A DNA stretch of 42,334 nt from an uncultured archaeon (GTDB taxonomy: Archaea; Thermoproteota; Bathyarchaeia; TCS64): assembly GCA_938048735.1 (NCBI GenBank), contig CALIUM010000017.1, positions 1-42,334 of the forward strand, in the 5' to 3' direction. Shown one piece after another: positions 33,428 through 40,217 of the stretch; within the stretch, counting starts at the first letter, position 1, and each line of letters starts with the position of its first letter. The position numbers were made by a program, and so were the translations under genes. The notes below the pieces were generated by a model. That model made no database searches. It was not told the DNA's origin and was given only the letters and a program-made list of their open reading frames with translations.

Positions 33428-34354
33428 TCATCTCTTCCTGAGAGCTGGGAGGGCCCTCTCAACACCCCTGGTAAGGATGAGCCCTAGAATTATCGAGACC
33501 AAAGACTGGCCGAAGAGATCTCTGAAGTAAGAGACAAGGGCCACGGGGTACCCCTTTATGAAGATGTTGACGAGGAAGTAGACTGTCGACATAATGAAGC
33601 CCGCTGCTGCCAGGATTGCCACTTGGAGGATTATGCTCCTCTTACGGCCCAGACCGGCTATGAATCCCTGTAGGCCGTGGGCTAAAACGGTCACAAACCA
33701 TCGGGGGTAACCCACAAAGAGGTCGGCAACCACTGGGCCTATAATTCCAACCAAGCCCCCGACCTTGACGCCGAAGAGGAGGGCTGAGATGTAGATGGCG
33801 GTGTCACCTATGTGGGTGTAGCCTCCCGTCGGGGACGGGAGCATGATACCGGTGGTTCCAGTGAGTACGGCGGTCAGAGCTGAGAAGAGGGCCGTGAAGG
33901 CCGCCTCCAAGGGGGTCATGAAGGGGCCCCTTTTAATCTCCAACCCCTTAACCCTGAAGCTCATATAAGCGAAAGAGACGGTGATCATCACCGCCAGCAC
34001 CTCAACAGCCAAACCGATGGGAGAGATGGGGTATCCGAGGACGGATGGAAGGGGGAGTACAGATAGGCCCAGGAGGATCCCAAGGGAGGATATGATGCCC
34101 CCCCTCCTCGTATACCCTCTAAAGGCCTCAGCCCCCGCCCAGATCATGGTGGCGGAGCATGCGGAGGAGAGGGTGAGATAGAGGGCAACCTTAACCCTAT
34201 CGGGGTCAGGTAGGCTGATTGAGGAGAGGGGGCTTGCTACCCCAAGGGAGTTCAGGATCGTGCTAGCCTGCAGGATGGCCCCTGAGAGCACGAGCAGGGC
34301 AGATGCCAGCCCTAGAGATGTTAATCCCCTGAGGATCCGCTTATTAAGCGACAT
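33428..34354 (-). CDS. ECF-transporter-like S component with extra N-terminal membrane helices
   Basis: A 308-residue integral membrane protein. The C-terminal half (about 145-300) is like ECF substrate-binding components: PLEAAFTALFSALTAVLTG, SPTGGYTHIGDTAIYISALLFG, VGGLVGIIGPVVADLFVGYP and HGLQGFIAGLG. The N-terminal half adds about four TM helices not found in standard 180-200-residue S components. Imported ligand is unknown (vitamin or its precursor is usual). The start ATG (34352-34354) is about 26 bases from the AT-rich TATA region at 34378-34381, suggesting a leaderless transcript. ATPase and T subunits are not in the window. Confidence 0.8.
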   Translation of the reverse strand: MSLNKRILRGLTSLGLASALLVLSGAILQASTILNSLGVASPLSSISLPDPDRVKVALYLTLSSACSATMIWAGAEAFRGYTRRGGIISSLGILLGLSVLPLPSVLGYPISPIGLAVEVLAVMITVSFAYMSFRVKGLEIKRGPFMTPLEAAFTALFSALTAVLTGTTGIMLPSPTGGYTHIGDTAIYISALLFGVKVGGLVGIIGPVVADLFVGYPRWFVTVLAHGLQGFIAGLGRKRSIILQVAILAAAGFIMSTVYFLVNIFIKGYPVALVSYFRDLFGQSLVSIILGLILTRGVERALPALRKR

Positions 34355-34368
34355 CCAAATACTATAGT

Positions 34369-34423
34369 TTAAACTAATATATTAAACTAACGGGCCCGAT
34401 TTCAGTCCCCTGACCTGAAATCG
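34369..34423 (-). promoter_or_regulatory. Promoter with direct repeats and a 9-bp palindrome upstream of the ECF-S gene
   Basis: TTAAACTAA occurs twice (34369-34377 and 34382-34390), separated by TATA, and overlaps the presumed TATA element of the leftward ECF-S gene. Just upstream for that gene is a perfect inverted repeat CGATTTCAG (34397-34405) with CTGAAATCG (34415-34423) and a nine-base spacer. The layout suggests an operator or a structured element controlling transporter expression. Confidence 0.5.
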
Positions 34424-34562
34424 CCTAAGTAAATGAAAGAAGATTAGAACAATCAAACCCACTAAGGAGGATAATCTATCTCCATAAAGGGGATTGATCA
34501 TCCCCTGAAGCTACCCAGCCAAGTTTAATATATCCATACTTCAAATTTTCAGATGATCCGTA

Positions 34563-35324
34563 ATGGTACAGCTGGCTGAGATCAGCTGGATCGATGCCGA
34601 AGAACTCTTCAAACGGACCGATGTAGTCCTAATCCCGGTTGGGAGCACAGAGCAGCACGGGCCTCACAACCCCCTCGGGACAGACCACCTAGTGGCTGGG
34701 GCCCTAGCTAGAGTGGTGGGGGAGAGGACGGGTGTGGCAGTCCTCCCAACCATACCGATCGGGATCTCGGAGCATCACAGGCATTTCCCAGGAACCCTAT
34801 GGGTCCCACCAGCCGTCTTCAGGGAGTACGTTAAGGCCGTCGCCCTCTCCGTGGCCACCCATGGAGCTAGGAAGATCATATTCATAAACGGCCATGGAGG
34901 AAACACCGCCTCCCTGATTGAGGTTGCCGGGGAACTCAGGAGGACATATAAGCTCTTCTCGGCGGTCATAATGGCCTTTCCGCCTGGGATGGTTGGACAC
35001 GCGGGAGCTGGAGAGACTAGTGTGAACCTTTACCTCCATGGTAGGCTTGTGAGTATGGATAGGGCAGTGGACACTAGGCAGAGGGAGGGGCTAGGACCCC
35101 TAAAGATGGAGGGACTGGGCAGGGTTGGACCAGCCCAGTTCCCATGGGACACAATAGACCTATCCGATACGGGTGTCCTCGGCGCAGCGGGCGAGGTGAT
35201 AGCCTCGACAAAAGCCTCCGAGGAGGAGGGGAGGAGGCTCATGGAGCCATACATAGAGGAGGTCTGCAGATTCATCGAGGAGCTTAAGGCGGCGAGGGTG
35301 GAAGAACTCCTGAGTAAACCCTAA
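34563..35324 (+). CDS. Creatininase-family metal-dependent amidohydrolase
   Basis: A 253-residue hydrolase of the creatininase/FAPy-deformylase superfamily. Metal ligands: E30 and H32 in GSTEQHGPH, D41 in LGTDH, H111 in INGHGGN and E151 in HAGAGETS. Archaeal members open cyclic amides or deformylate a riboflavin/F420 precursor (ArfB, 2-amino-5-formylamino-6-ribosylamino-pyrimidinone phosphate formamide hydrolase); the gene alone does not decide between these. The ATG lies about 40 bases after a TATA-like TTTAATATATC near 34522-34532. It is divergent from the ECF-S gene; if the ligand of that transporter is riboflavin-related the pairing would make sense, but this is inference. Confidence 0.88.
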   Translation: MVQLAEISWIDAEELFKRTDVVLIPVGSTEQHGPHNPLGTDHLVAGALARVVGERTGVAVLPTIPIGISEHHRHFPGTLWVPPAVFREYVKAVALSVATHGARKIIFINGHGGNTASLIEVAGELRRTYKLFSAVIMAFPPGMVGHAGAGETSVNLYLHGRLVSMDRAVDTRQREGLGPLKMEGLGRVGPAQFPWDTIDLSDTGVLGAAGEVIASTKASEEEGRRLMEPYIEEVCRFIEELKAARVEELLSKP

Positions 35325-35408
35325 ACTGAGGATCGAGAGAGGAGGAAGACCTTCGTGGGGTGAAGCGACCCTCATCGAGGCCGATTTAGGAGCTTAATTG
35401 GATCTGGT

Positions 35409-35440
35409 AGATATATCTTTTAAGGATATATTTATATGCG
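35409..35440 (+). promoter_or_regulatory. Palindrome and spaced AT motif before the YHS gene
   Basis: AGATATATCT (35409-35418) is a perfect palindrome. The region also reads ATATATC (35411-35417), eight bases, ATATAT (35426-35431), followed by a TATA-like TTTATATG (35431-35438). The YHS gene has a GAAGGAGGGG ribosome-binding site about ten bases before its ATG at 35484. The same ATATATC-8-ATATAT spacing recurs upstream of the Cys/His-rich membrane peptide at 36369-36389. Confidence 0.4.
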
Positions 35441-35483
35441 TGCCTTCTCCTATTTAACCTAGGGTGAAGGAGGGGCAGAAAAG

Positions 35484-35831
35484 ATGCTATGCTGTCTCGG
35501 GCTCTTCATCGGATATGCTGTTGGTTCCTTTCTAGGGGGGCCTTGGACCCTCGTTAGCCCAATTGCCGGCTTTACCCTTGGACTTATTGGAGATATGAGG
35601 CTGCTGGGGTTATCTCATAGGTACCTTGGAGGCTATGGAAGAGGGTACTGTGGGGGTGGATCCATGCAGCATAAAACCTTAGAGAAGGATGTTGAGGACC
35701 CTGTTTGTGGCATGCGAGTGAATGCAAGAACTGTAAAATATAAAGTTAATTTTAACGGAAAAACATATCACTTCTGCTCCTTGGCATGTGAGGCTAAATT
35801 TAAGAAAAACCCGGAGATGTATGTCGGATGA
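35484..35831 (+). CDS. YHS-domain protein with N-terminal membrane segments
   Basis: A 115-residue protein. Residues 1-40 hold two hydrophobic segments (LGLFIGYAVGSFLGGP; LVSPIAGFTLGLIGD), residues 45-60 are Gly/Tyr-rich with a Cys, and residues 70-115 are a YHS domain: EDPVCGMRVN (C75), YKVNFNGKTYHFCSLACEAKF (C98, C102) and NPEMYVG. YHS/TRASH domains bind copper or similar metals in transporters, chaperones and regulators. The strong ribosome-binding site supports the ATG at 35484. The next ORF begins in its stop codon (ATGA). Confidence 0.85.
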   Translation: MLCCLGLFIGYAVGSFLGGPWTLVSPIAGFTLGLIGDMRLLGLSHRYLGGYGRGYCGGGSMQHKTLEKDVEDPVCGMRVNARTVKYKVNFNGKTYHFCSLACEAKFKKNPEMYVG

Positions 35832-36120
35832 GAAATAGAAGATCGGTTCAAGCTCTTTTGCTCGCCTCAATCTTTTCAACTGGTCTAACTCTAATAAATT
35901 TCAGTTTAATCCTTCCTAAGGTTTATGATCCATTTCAAATCAGGCAAATACTGGATAACAAAGCAATCTTCGATTCTCGGTCGAATGGAAGTGGCCATCT
36001 GGAATGCGATGAGAACATGACACAACATCATAGAAAATCTCGAGTATTTGGAAGAGAGGGGTTTAAGCACGAAAATTCGCCCCTCACATCCCTAAAAATG
36101 TTTGATGGAGGTGAGAATGA
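35828..36120 (+). CDS. Doubtful ORF between two YHS genes
   Basis: A frame from ATG 35828, overlapping the end of the YHS gene, opens with a hydrophobic segment (ALLLASIFSTGLTLINFSL) that could be a signal anchor, then a polar, His/Ser-rich stretch. It stays open to 36259, but from 36121 onward the sequence clearly encodes a YHS protein in another frame, so the coding part, if any, must overlap it heavily. It may be a real small secreted protein, a decayed gene or chance. Confidence 0.3.
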
Positions 36121-36279
36121 ATGGCGAGAGATCCAGTCTGTGGAATGGATGTTGACGAGAGAACCGCGAAATACAAGTCGGAATATATGGGCGAAACTTA
36201 CTACTTCTGCAGTGGGCATTGCAAGGAAACCTTCGACAAAAGCCCAGCCAAATATATAAGGAGACATATGGGGCACTAG
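36121..36279 (+). CDS. Stand-alone YHS-domain metal-binding protein
   Basis: A 52-residue protein consisting of a single YHS domain: RDPVCGMDVDERTAKY (C7), YMGETYYFCSGHCKETF (C30, C34), SPAKYIRRHMGH. The GGAGGTGAG ribosome-binding site directly before the ATG makes it convincing. Small YHS proteins of this kind are thought to act as cytoplasmic copper/heavy-metal carriers. It is the second YHS gene of the cluster and ends with TAG. Confidence 0.85.
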   Translation: MARDPVCGMDVDERTAKYKSEYMGETYYFCSGHCKETFDKSPAKYIRRHMGH

Positions 36280-36368
36280 GATCAATATTAAGTAAAATTC
36301 CAGGTTTTAAAACACCCCTTTTTCTTTTGTTCATAGCTTTTCAACGGTATGGTAAGAGTCAAGTTTAA

Positions 36369-36389
36369 ATATATCATTATAAAATATAT
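36369..36389 (+). promoter_or_regulatory. Spaced AT motif before the Cys/His-rich membrane peptide
   Basis: ATATATC (36369-36375), eight bases, then ATATAT (36384-36389). The same elements at the same spacing occur before the first YHS gene. TATA-like sequences overlap (TTTAAATATA at 36364-36373), so the motif could be a promoter feature, a shared operator for the PadR regulator of this cluster, or coincidence in AT-rich DNA. Confidence 0.35.
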
Positions 36390-36402
36390 ATTGGCCGTGG
36401 TG

Positions 36403-36534
36403 ATGGGGTTGGGGTGCTGCGGTCCGGCCGGGCCTGGACATCATGGAATGGGTCGTGGGAGGGAGTGGCTCGGATTCTTCCTTCTACTCATGGTGATGAT
36501 CCTCTTCCTGCTGCTCCTCTCCTCAAGAGCCTAG
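36403..36534 (+). CDS. Cys/His/Gly-rich small membrane peptide
   Basis: A 43-residue peptide from the ATG at 36403. The N-terminal part (MGLGCCGPAGPGHHGMGRGR) is rich in Gly with adjacent Cys and His pairs and Met, like a metal ligand set; residues 20-40 are one TM helix (EWLGFFLLLMVMILFLLLLSS). A GGTG precedes the start. It lies 42 bases before the ICMT-like methyltransferase gene. I know no family. Metal binding is inferred from composition and from the YHS/TRASH context. Confidence 0.55.
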   Translation: MGLGCCGPAGPGHHGMGRGREWLGFFLLLMVMILFLLLLSSRA

Positions 36535-36576
36535 GGCTCTATAACTCCATGGTTTGGAGGGGGATCTGGGTTATCC

Positions 36577-37230
36577 TTGAGTCATCAGCATTTCGGCGAT
36601 TGGACTTCGATGGTGGGGTGGATTGTCATCTTCGGGGTATTCCTAGCCTTCCTCCCCTATCAGAGAAGAAGCCCCTGGCGCCCTTCTAATATCTACCTCG
36701 CCTTCATAGCGGCCTCCGCCTTCGAGATGTTCGGTATCCCGTTGAGCATGTACTTCGCCGCATGGATCTTCGGATCTACCTTACCTGAGGGGCTGCTCTG
36801 GGGCCATACCCTCCAGCAATACATCGGCTACCTCGGCATGTACCTCGGGTTTTCCCTTAACATCGTCGGAGGAGTCCTAATACTCCTAGGATGGAGGGCC
36901 ATATACAGGAGAGGGTGGGGCACGGACCCTGGGGAGAGGACATTGGTCACCGATGGGATCTACGCCCATCTCCGCCATCCCCAGTATACGGGGATCATCC
37001 TGATGACCTTGGGCCTCCTAGTCCACTGGGCTACCATCCCCCTCCTCCTGATGTGGCCAATCCTGGTGATCCGGTATGTCAGCCTAGCGAGGAGGGAGGA
37101 GGTGGAGCTGGAGAGGGAGTTTGGAGAAGGGTACTTGAGATATAAGGAGAAGGTGCCCGGATTCATTCCAGCCCTGAGAACTAGGAAGAATTCACCGTCC
37201 ACCCGATCATCTTTACATCCCGTTGAATGA
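36577..37230 (+). CDS. ICMT/PEMT-like membrane methyltransferase
   Basis: A 217-residue membrane protein with four or five TM helices. The catalytic C-terminal region shows VTDGIYAHLRHPQYTGIILM (the RHPxY signature of isoprenylcysteine carboxyl methyltransferase and phospholipid methyltransferase families) and the later REEVELEREFGEGYLRYKEKVPGFIP segment with the conserved E-x2-L/Y pattern. It uses S-adenosylmethionine to methylate an unknown substrate at the membrane. The start is TTG 36577 with GGAGGGGG about 12 bases upstream. Such genes are often found next to metal-resistance genes, which fits this cluster. Confidence 0.8.
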   Translation: MSHQHFGDWTSMVGWIVIFGVFLAFLPYQRRSPWRPSNIYLAFIAASAFEMFGIPLSMYFAAWIFGSTLPEGLLWGHTLQQYIGYLGMYLGFSLNIVGGVLILLGWRAIYRRGWGTDPGERTLVTDGIYAHLRHPQYTGIILMTLGLLVHWATIPLLLMWPILVIRYVSLARREEVELEREFGEGYLRYKEKVPGFIPALRTRKNSPSTRSSLHPVE

Positions 37231-37396
37231 GTTCAAGGGTTTGGAGATCGAGTTCCATGCCTCATTTTGAAATTTAAACAATCCTTCCTCCACATTCCTC
37301 TAGATCTTCTCCGTTATTTTTATAATGATTTAAATAGCTAAGATTTATCCTTTTGAAAGAGTCTAATATTCTAAGGGGAAATATCTCCTTTAAGTT

Positions 37397-37800
37397 TTAA
37401 CAATTTCCACACATCAATCTTGTCAGATTTTCATTTTTATGTATTATTAAGATATCTGATGCATAGCCCTTCTCGGCAAGGAAAAGCTGAAGCTCATATT
37501 GAGTGCTATAGAGTTTATAAAGTAAGCCTTCACCTTCACCGCGTGAGCATAAGCCACACCCTCCATAATGTCCTATAGCCCTTTATCCAGCGCCCCGCAG
37601 CTAAAATCAACTCATTCGCATCTGGAAGTTCAATGGCGACACCTAAGGTTACTGCTTTCTGAAAAGCCTCACCGAGCTTCTCAAAATCATTCTAAAGCCT
37701 TTTTGTTCTCCAGAGATCATGATTAAGCATTAAGTTGTTGTATTCTTTTTCTGTATTTTTAGATATAGGTCTGGGTATGTTAAGCTCAAGAAACCCATCC
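37397..37800 (-). pseudogene. Decayed PIN-like gene remnant
   Basis: On the minus strand, protein-like pieces run in order but in different frames: EKEYNNLMLNHDLWRTK, then an in-frame TAG, then NDFEKLGEAFQKAVTLG and IELPDANELILAAGR in the same frame; next DIMEGVAYAHAVKVKAYFI; then YELQLFLAEKGYASDILIIH ending at TAA 37397-37399. The order of acidic positions (PDANE, then a later FLAEKGY) is compatible with a PIN-type protein, but identification is weak. One nonsense codon and two frameshifts mean it is not functional. Confidence 0.45.
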
Positions 37801-37943
37801 TTTAAAACTCAAACTAATTCATAGGTCTATCAGTTAACTACTTTTAGATAGACATCTTATAGTTATCCTATTAAGTTTAATTATCTCTATGAGATCTTGA
37901 CATCCCTTAGAGGATCTTGTTTATGTTTAGAGGCCTACCTATG

Positions 37944-37984
37944 GCCCTTCTTCAAGGGCTGAGGAGGGAGATCTTCTTTAAATA
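37944..37984 (+). promoter_or_regulatory. Promoter of the PadR gene with a short inverted repeat
   Basis: The box TTTAAATA at 37977-37984 is a good archaeal TATA element. About 20 bases upstream is the inverted repeat GCCCTT (37944-37949), four bases, AAGGGC (37954-37959). Transcription starting near 38006 would fit the ATG at 38020. The repeat may be an operator or the end of the preceding transcript. Confidence 0.4.
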
Positions 37985-38019
37985 ATATGTGTCAGCTTTT
38001 GAGATATGTGGATATTCCG

Positions 38020-38475
38020 ATGGAGAGGGAGGGGATTGAAGAGTTCATCTCGGACTTCGCGAGGTTCTATATACTCGTCATCCTGTATGAGGGGCCGTCC
38101 CACGGCTACAGCATCCTCAGGAAGTTCAGGGCCAGGGTTGGAAGGCCAGTAAGCCCTGGCCTCGTCTACCCGTTCCTCCAGAGGCTGCAGGAGATGGGGC
38201 TCCTCACATACACTGTGCACCCCGTGGGGAGGAAGGAGAGGAAGCTATACTCCCTCACCGATGAGGGGGTAAGCTTCTGCAATCAGCTATTCAGGAGGTT
38301 CTCCAGCCTCGTCTCCACTGCGATAGAGCCCAGCCTGGAGACCTGCGCCAACTGCGGATGTAAGATATATGAGGGGGGGTATAGAGAGGTGATAGACGGC
38401 GTGGAGAAGGCCTTCTGCTGCATCCACTGCGCAGAGGCCTATAAGAGGACGTTGCGACATCCAGATCACTTATAA
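38020..38475 (+). CDS. PadR-family regulator with C-terminal TRASH-like metal domain
   Basis: A 151-residue regulator. Residues 1-95 are a PadR winged helix: FYILVILYEGPSHGYSILRKF, SPGLVYPFLQRLQEMGLLTY, and wing GRKERKLYSLTDEG. The C-terminal domain (105-147) has C109, C112 and C114, then C133, C134 and C137 in CANCGCKIYEGGYRE and KAFCCIHCAEAYKR, the TRASH/YHS-like zinc-fold pattern that senses copper or other soft metals. The ATG at 38020 (MEREGIEEF) is chosen over the ATG at 37987 because the TATA element at 37977-37984 precedes it at the right distance. It most likely controls the YHS/ICMT cluster upstream. Confidence 0.88.
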   Translation: MEREGIEEFISDFARFYILVILYEGPSHGYSILRKFRARVGRPVSPGLVYPFLQRLQEMGLLTYTVHPVGRKERKLYSLTDEGVSFCNQLFRRFSSLVSTAIEPSLETCANCGCKIYEGGYREVIDGVEKAFCCIHCAEAYKRTLRHPDHL

Positions 38476-38523
38476 CCCAAGGAGGCTTGATCGACAATCT
38501 CCGCGGCTGAAGTCGGCTTCGAG

Positions 38524-38640
38524 ATGGTCGAGGTCGTCCCAGCCAAGCGAAGGGATATGCTCCTTGGGAGGGAGGAGTTACTCAATAAGTTGGAGGCCTT
38601 GCTCGATGGGAAGAATATTAACTTCCTTTACGACCCTTAA
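38524..38640 (+). CDS. Short ORF, possible remnant
   Basis: A 38-codon frame from ATG 38524: MVEVVPAKRRDMLLGREELL followed by NKLEALLDGKNINFLYDP. Composition is that of a real protein C-terminus, and the frame is open for about ten codons upstream. There is no clear ribosome-binding site. It may be a small gene of the regulator's operon or the tail of a lost gene. Confidence 0.25.
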   Translation: MVEVVPAKRRDMLLGREELLNKLEALLDGKNINFLYDP

Positions 38641-38754
38641 GATTAGAGATTTTGAATAATTGAAATCATGTTATTAATCTGGATGTAGAAACATTGTTAT
38701 ATATTAATTCGTTTTAGAGCCATACTTATTTAAAACAATAGAATTATTTTATTT

Positions 38755-40212
38755 TCATTTCGGCATAATGGGTATTTGAAGGTATATTAGTAGGATGGCC
38801 ATGGCTAGAGTTGGTATCGAGACTATGGCGCCCTTCTTTATCCATTCGAGGAATGTTATGCGAGCCCTCCTTTCCCTCTCCAGCATTCCCGCTGCCACTA
38901 TGTTTGCTGTACTCCCTATCAGGGTGAGGTTCCCGAAGAAGGTCCCCGTGAATAGTATGGACCACCAGAGGGGAAAGGTGTAAACTCCCTCTGCCCCCAA
39001 GCTTTGTATTATTGGGGCGAACATGGCCACAGCGAGGACATTGTCCATGAAGGCGCTCAGGACAGCGGCAATCGGGGTGAAGGAGAGGAGCAACCCAACC
39101 TCACTCCCCCCCGAGACGTATAGGAGGGCCTCTGCGAGGCGCCCGGTCACCCCGACATATTGGAGGGTGCCAACCGATGCGAATAGGAGGGCGAAGTAGA
39201 TCAGGGTTCTCCAGTCCACCCTCCTCTCGATGATCTCCCTACCCCTCTCAAGGTCTATCAGTAAGGCCGCCGCCGCCGAGGCCATCGCTGTACCTAGCAG
39301 CAGGGTATTCCTTTCCAGGTGGAACAGCTCCTCTAGAGGGTGATGGAGGGCGAGGAGGAGGATCGTTCCTATAAAGAGGACCCAAGAGACCGTTTTATGC
39401 TTGTAAGACTCCACTTCCTCTATATTTTTATCTAAAGAGGCTTCCATGGAGTAGATCTTTGAGAGTGTTGTTTCTTTTTCCTCTCCTAAGGACGCCTCAG
39501 AACCCAGTGATAGGGCTTCATTCATCTCCCTGATATCTCCGGAGAAGATCTTCATGGAGATGAATATGGTAAGTATCAACGCGAGGATGGAGATTGGTGT
39601 AGCCCATCTTATGAAGTCTGAGAAGGAGAACCCACCCTTGAAGGCTATAAGGACGCCGACGGGGTTGCCTATGACAGTTGCGCTGCTGCCTATATTCGTG
39701 GCGAAGACAAGCATCATGACAAAGGGTATCGGGTTTAGCCTATGCTTTCCAGTTATCTGAAGCATCATTGCCGTCATGAATAGGATCGATGTCACCTCAT
39801 CCACCAGAGCCGCGAAGAGGGAAGCGGTTAACATCATGAAGATCATAAGCCTCTTCGCTTGAAAGCCGATAGCATTAATCATCTTATTCATTAGCCTCTC
39901 GAAGAAACCATCTTCTTCTAGAAAACCTGTAACGGTCATCATGCTGATCAGGAAGAGTATGACATCGAATGAGGCGAATTCTATTGTATGAGGAATATCT
40001 ATAACGCCTACTGCTAGTAGGATTGATATAGCTAGAAATGCGAAGCCCAACCTGAACCTCCAGAAGAGGAGTGTAGCATATGTTTTAAATCCAAATAATG
40101 TTATCGCTATTATCTGTTTTAGATTTAAACCAGCGAGAAATGATATGATTGCCGTGCTCACTGTCAGGAGAACTATAAATATCATCCTCGTCCTGTTGTC
40201 TAGGGCTGGCAT
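38755..40212 (-). CDS. ArsB/NhaD (IT superfamily) ion transporter
   Basis: A 485-residue membrane protein with about 11-12 TM helices of the ArsB/NhaD/CitM (ion transporter) superfamily, exporting an anion or exchanging Na+/H+. Signature segments: FDVILFLISMMTVTGFLEEDGFF, ALVDEVTSILFMTAMML, FATNIGSSATVIGNPVGVLIAF and the repeat counterpart LSAFMDNVLAVAMFAP with GNLTLIGSTANIVAAGM. A polar linker of about 60 residues joins the two halves (residues 225-285). The ATG is at 40210-40212; the MscS-like gene ends five bases upstream, so both are probably in one leftward operon. Arsenite export is possible given the metal cluster, but the family is broad. Confidence 0.85.
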   Translation of the reverse strand: MPALDNRTRMIFIVLLTVSTAIISFLAGLNLKQIIAITLFGFKTYATLLFWRFRLGFAFLAISILLAVGVIDIPHTIEFASFDVILFLISMMTVTGFLEEDGFFERLMNKMINAIGFQAKRLMIFMMLTASLFAALVDEVTSILFMTAMMLQITGKHRLNPIPFVMMLVFATNIGSSATVIGNPVGVLIAFKGGFSFSDFIRWATPISILALILTIFISMKIFSGDIREMNEALSLGSEASLGEEKETTLSKIYSMEASLDKNIEEVESYKHKTVSWVLFIGTILLLALHHPLEELFHLERNTLLLGTAMASAAAALLIDLERGREIIERRVDWRTLIYFALLFASVGTLQYVGVTGRLAEALLYVSGGSEVGLLLSFTPIAAVLSAFMDNVLAVAMFAPIIQSLGAEGVYTFPLWWSILFTGTFFGNLTLIGSTANIVAAGMLERERRARITFLEWIKKGAIVSIPTLAMAILLIYLQIPIMPK

Positions 40213-40217
40213 GGAGG

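Noticed and set aside
34397-34423. CRISPR repeat
   Set aside because: The palindromic unit occurs once only; there are no regularly spaced copies and no cas genes.
36028-36334. Minus-strand ORFs of 80-85 codons over the YHS genes
   Set aside because: They overlap the well-supported YHS gene at 36121-36279 and have no protein family features.
5028-37800. TAG reassigned to an amino acid (pyrrolysine-type code)
   Set aside because: Two remnants read through TAG in frame, but intact genes such as S9 (27000-27002), XdhC (13180-13182), FUN14 (22993-22995) and the small YHS protein (36277-36279) use TAG as normal stop, and the remnants also have frameshifts.
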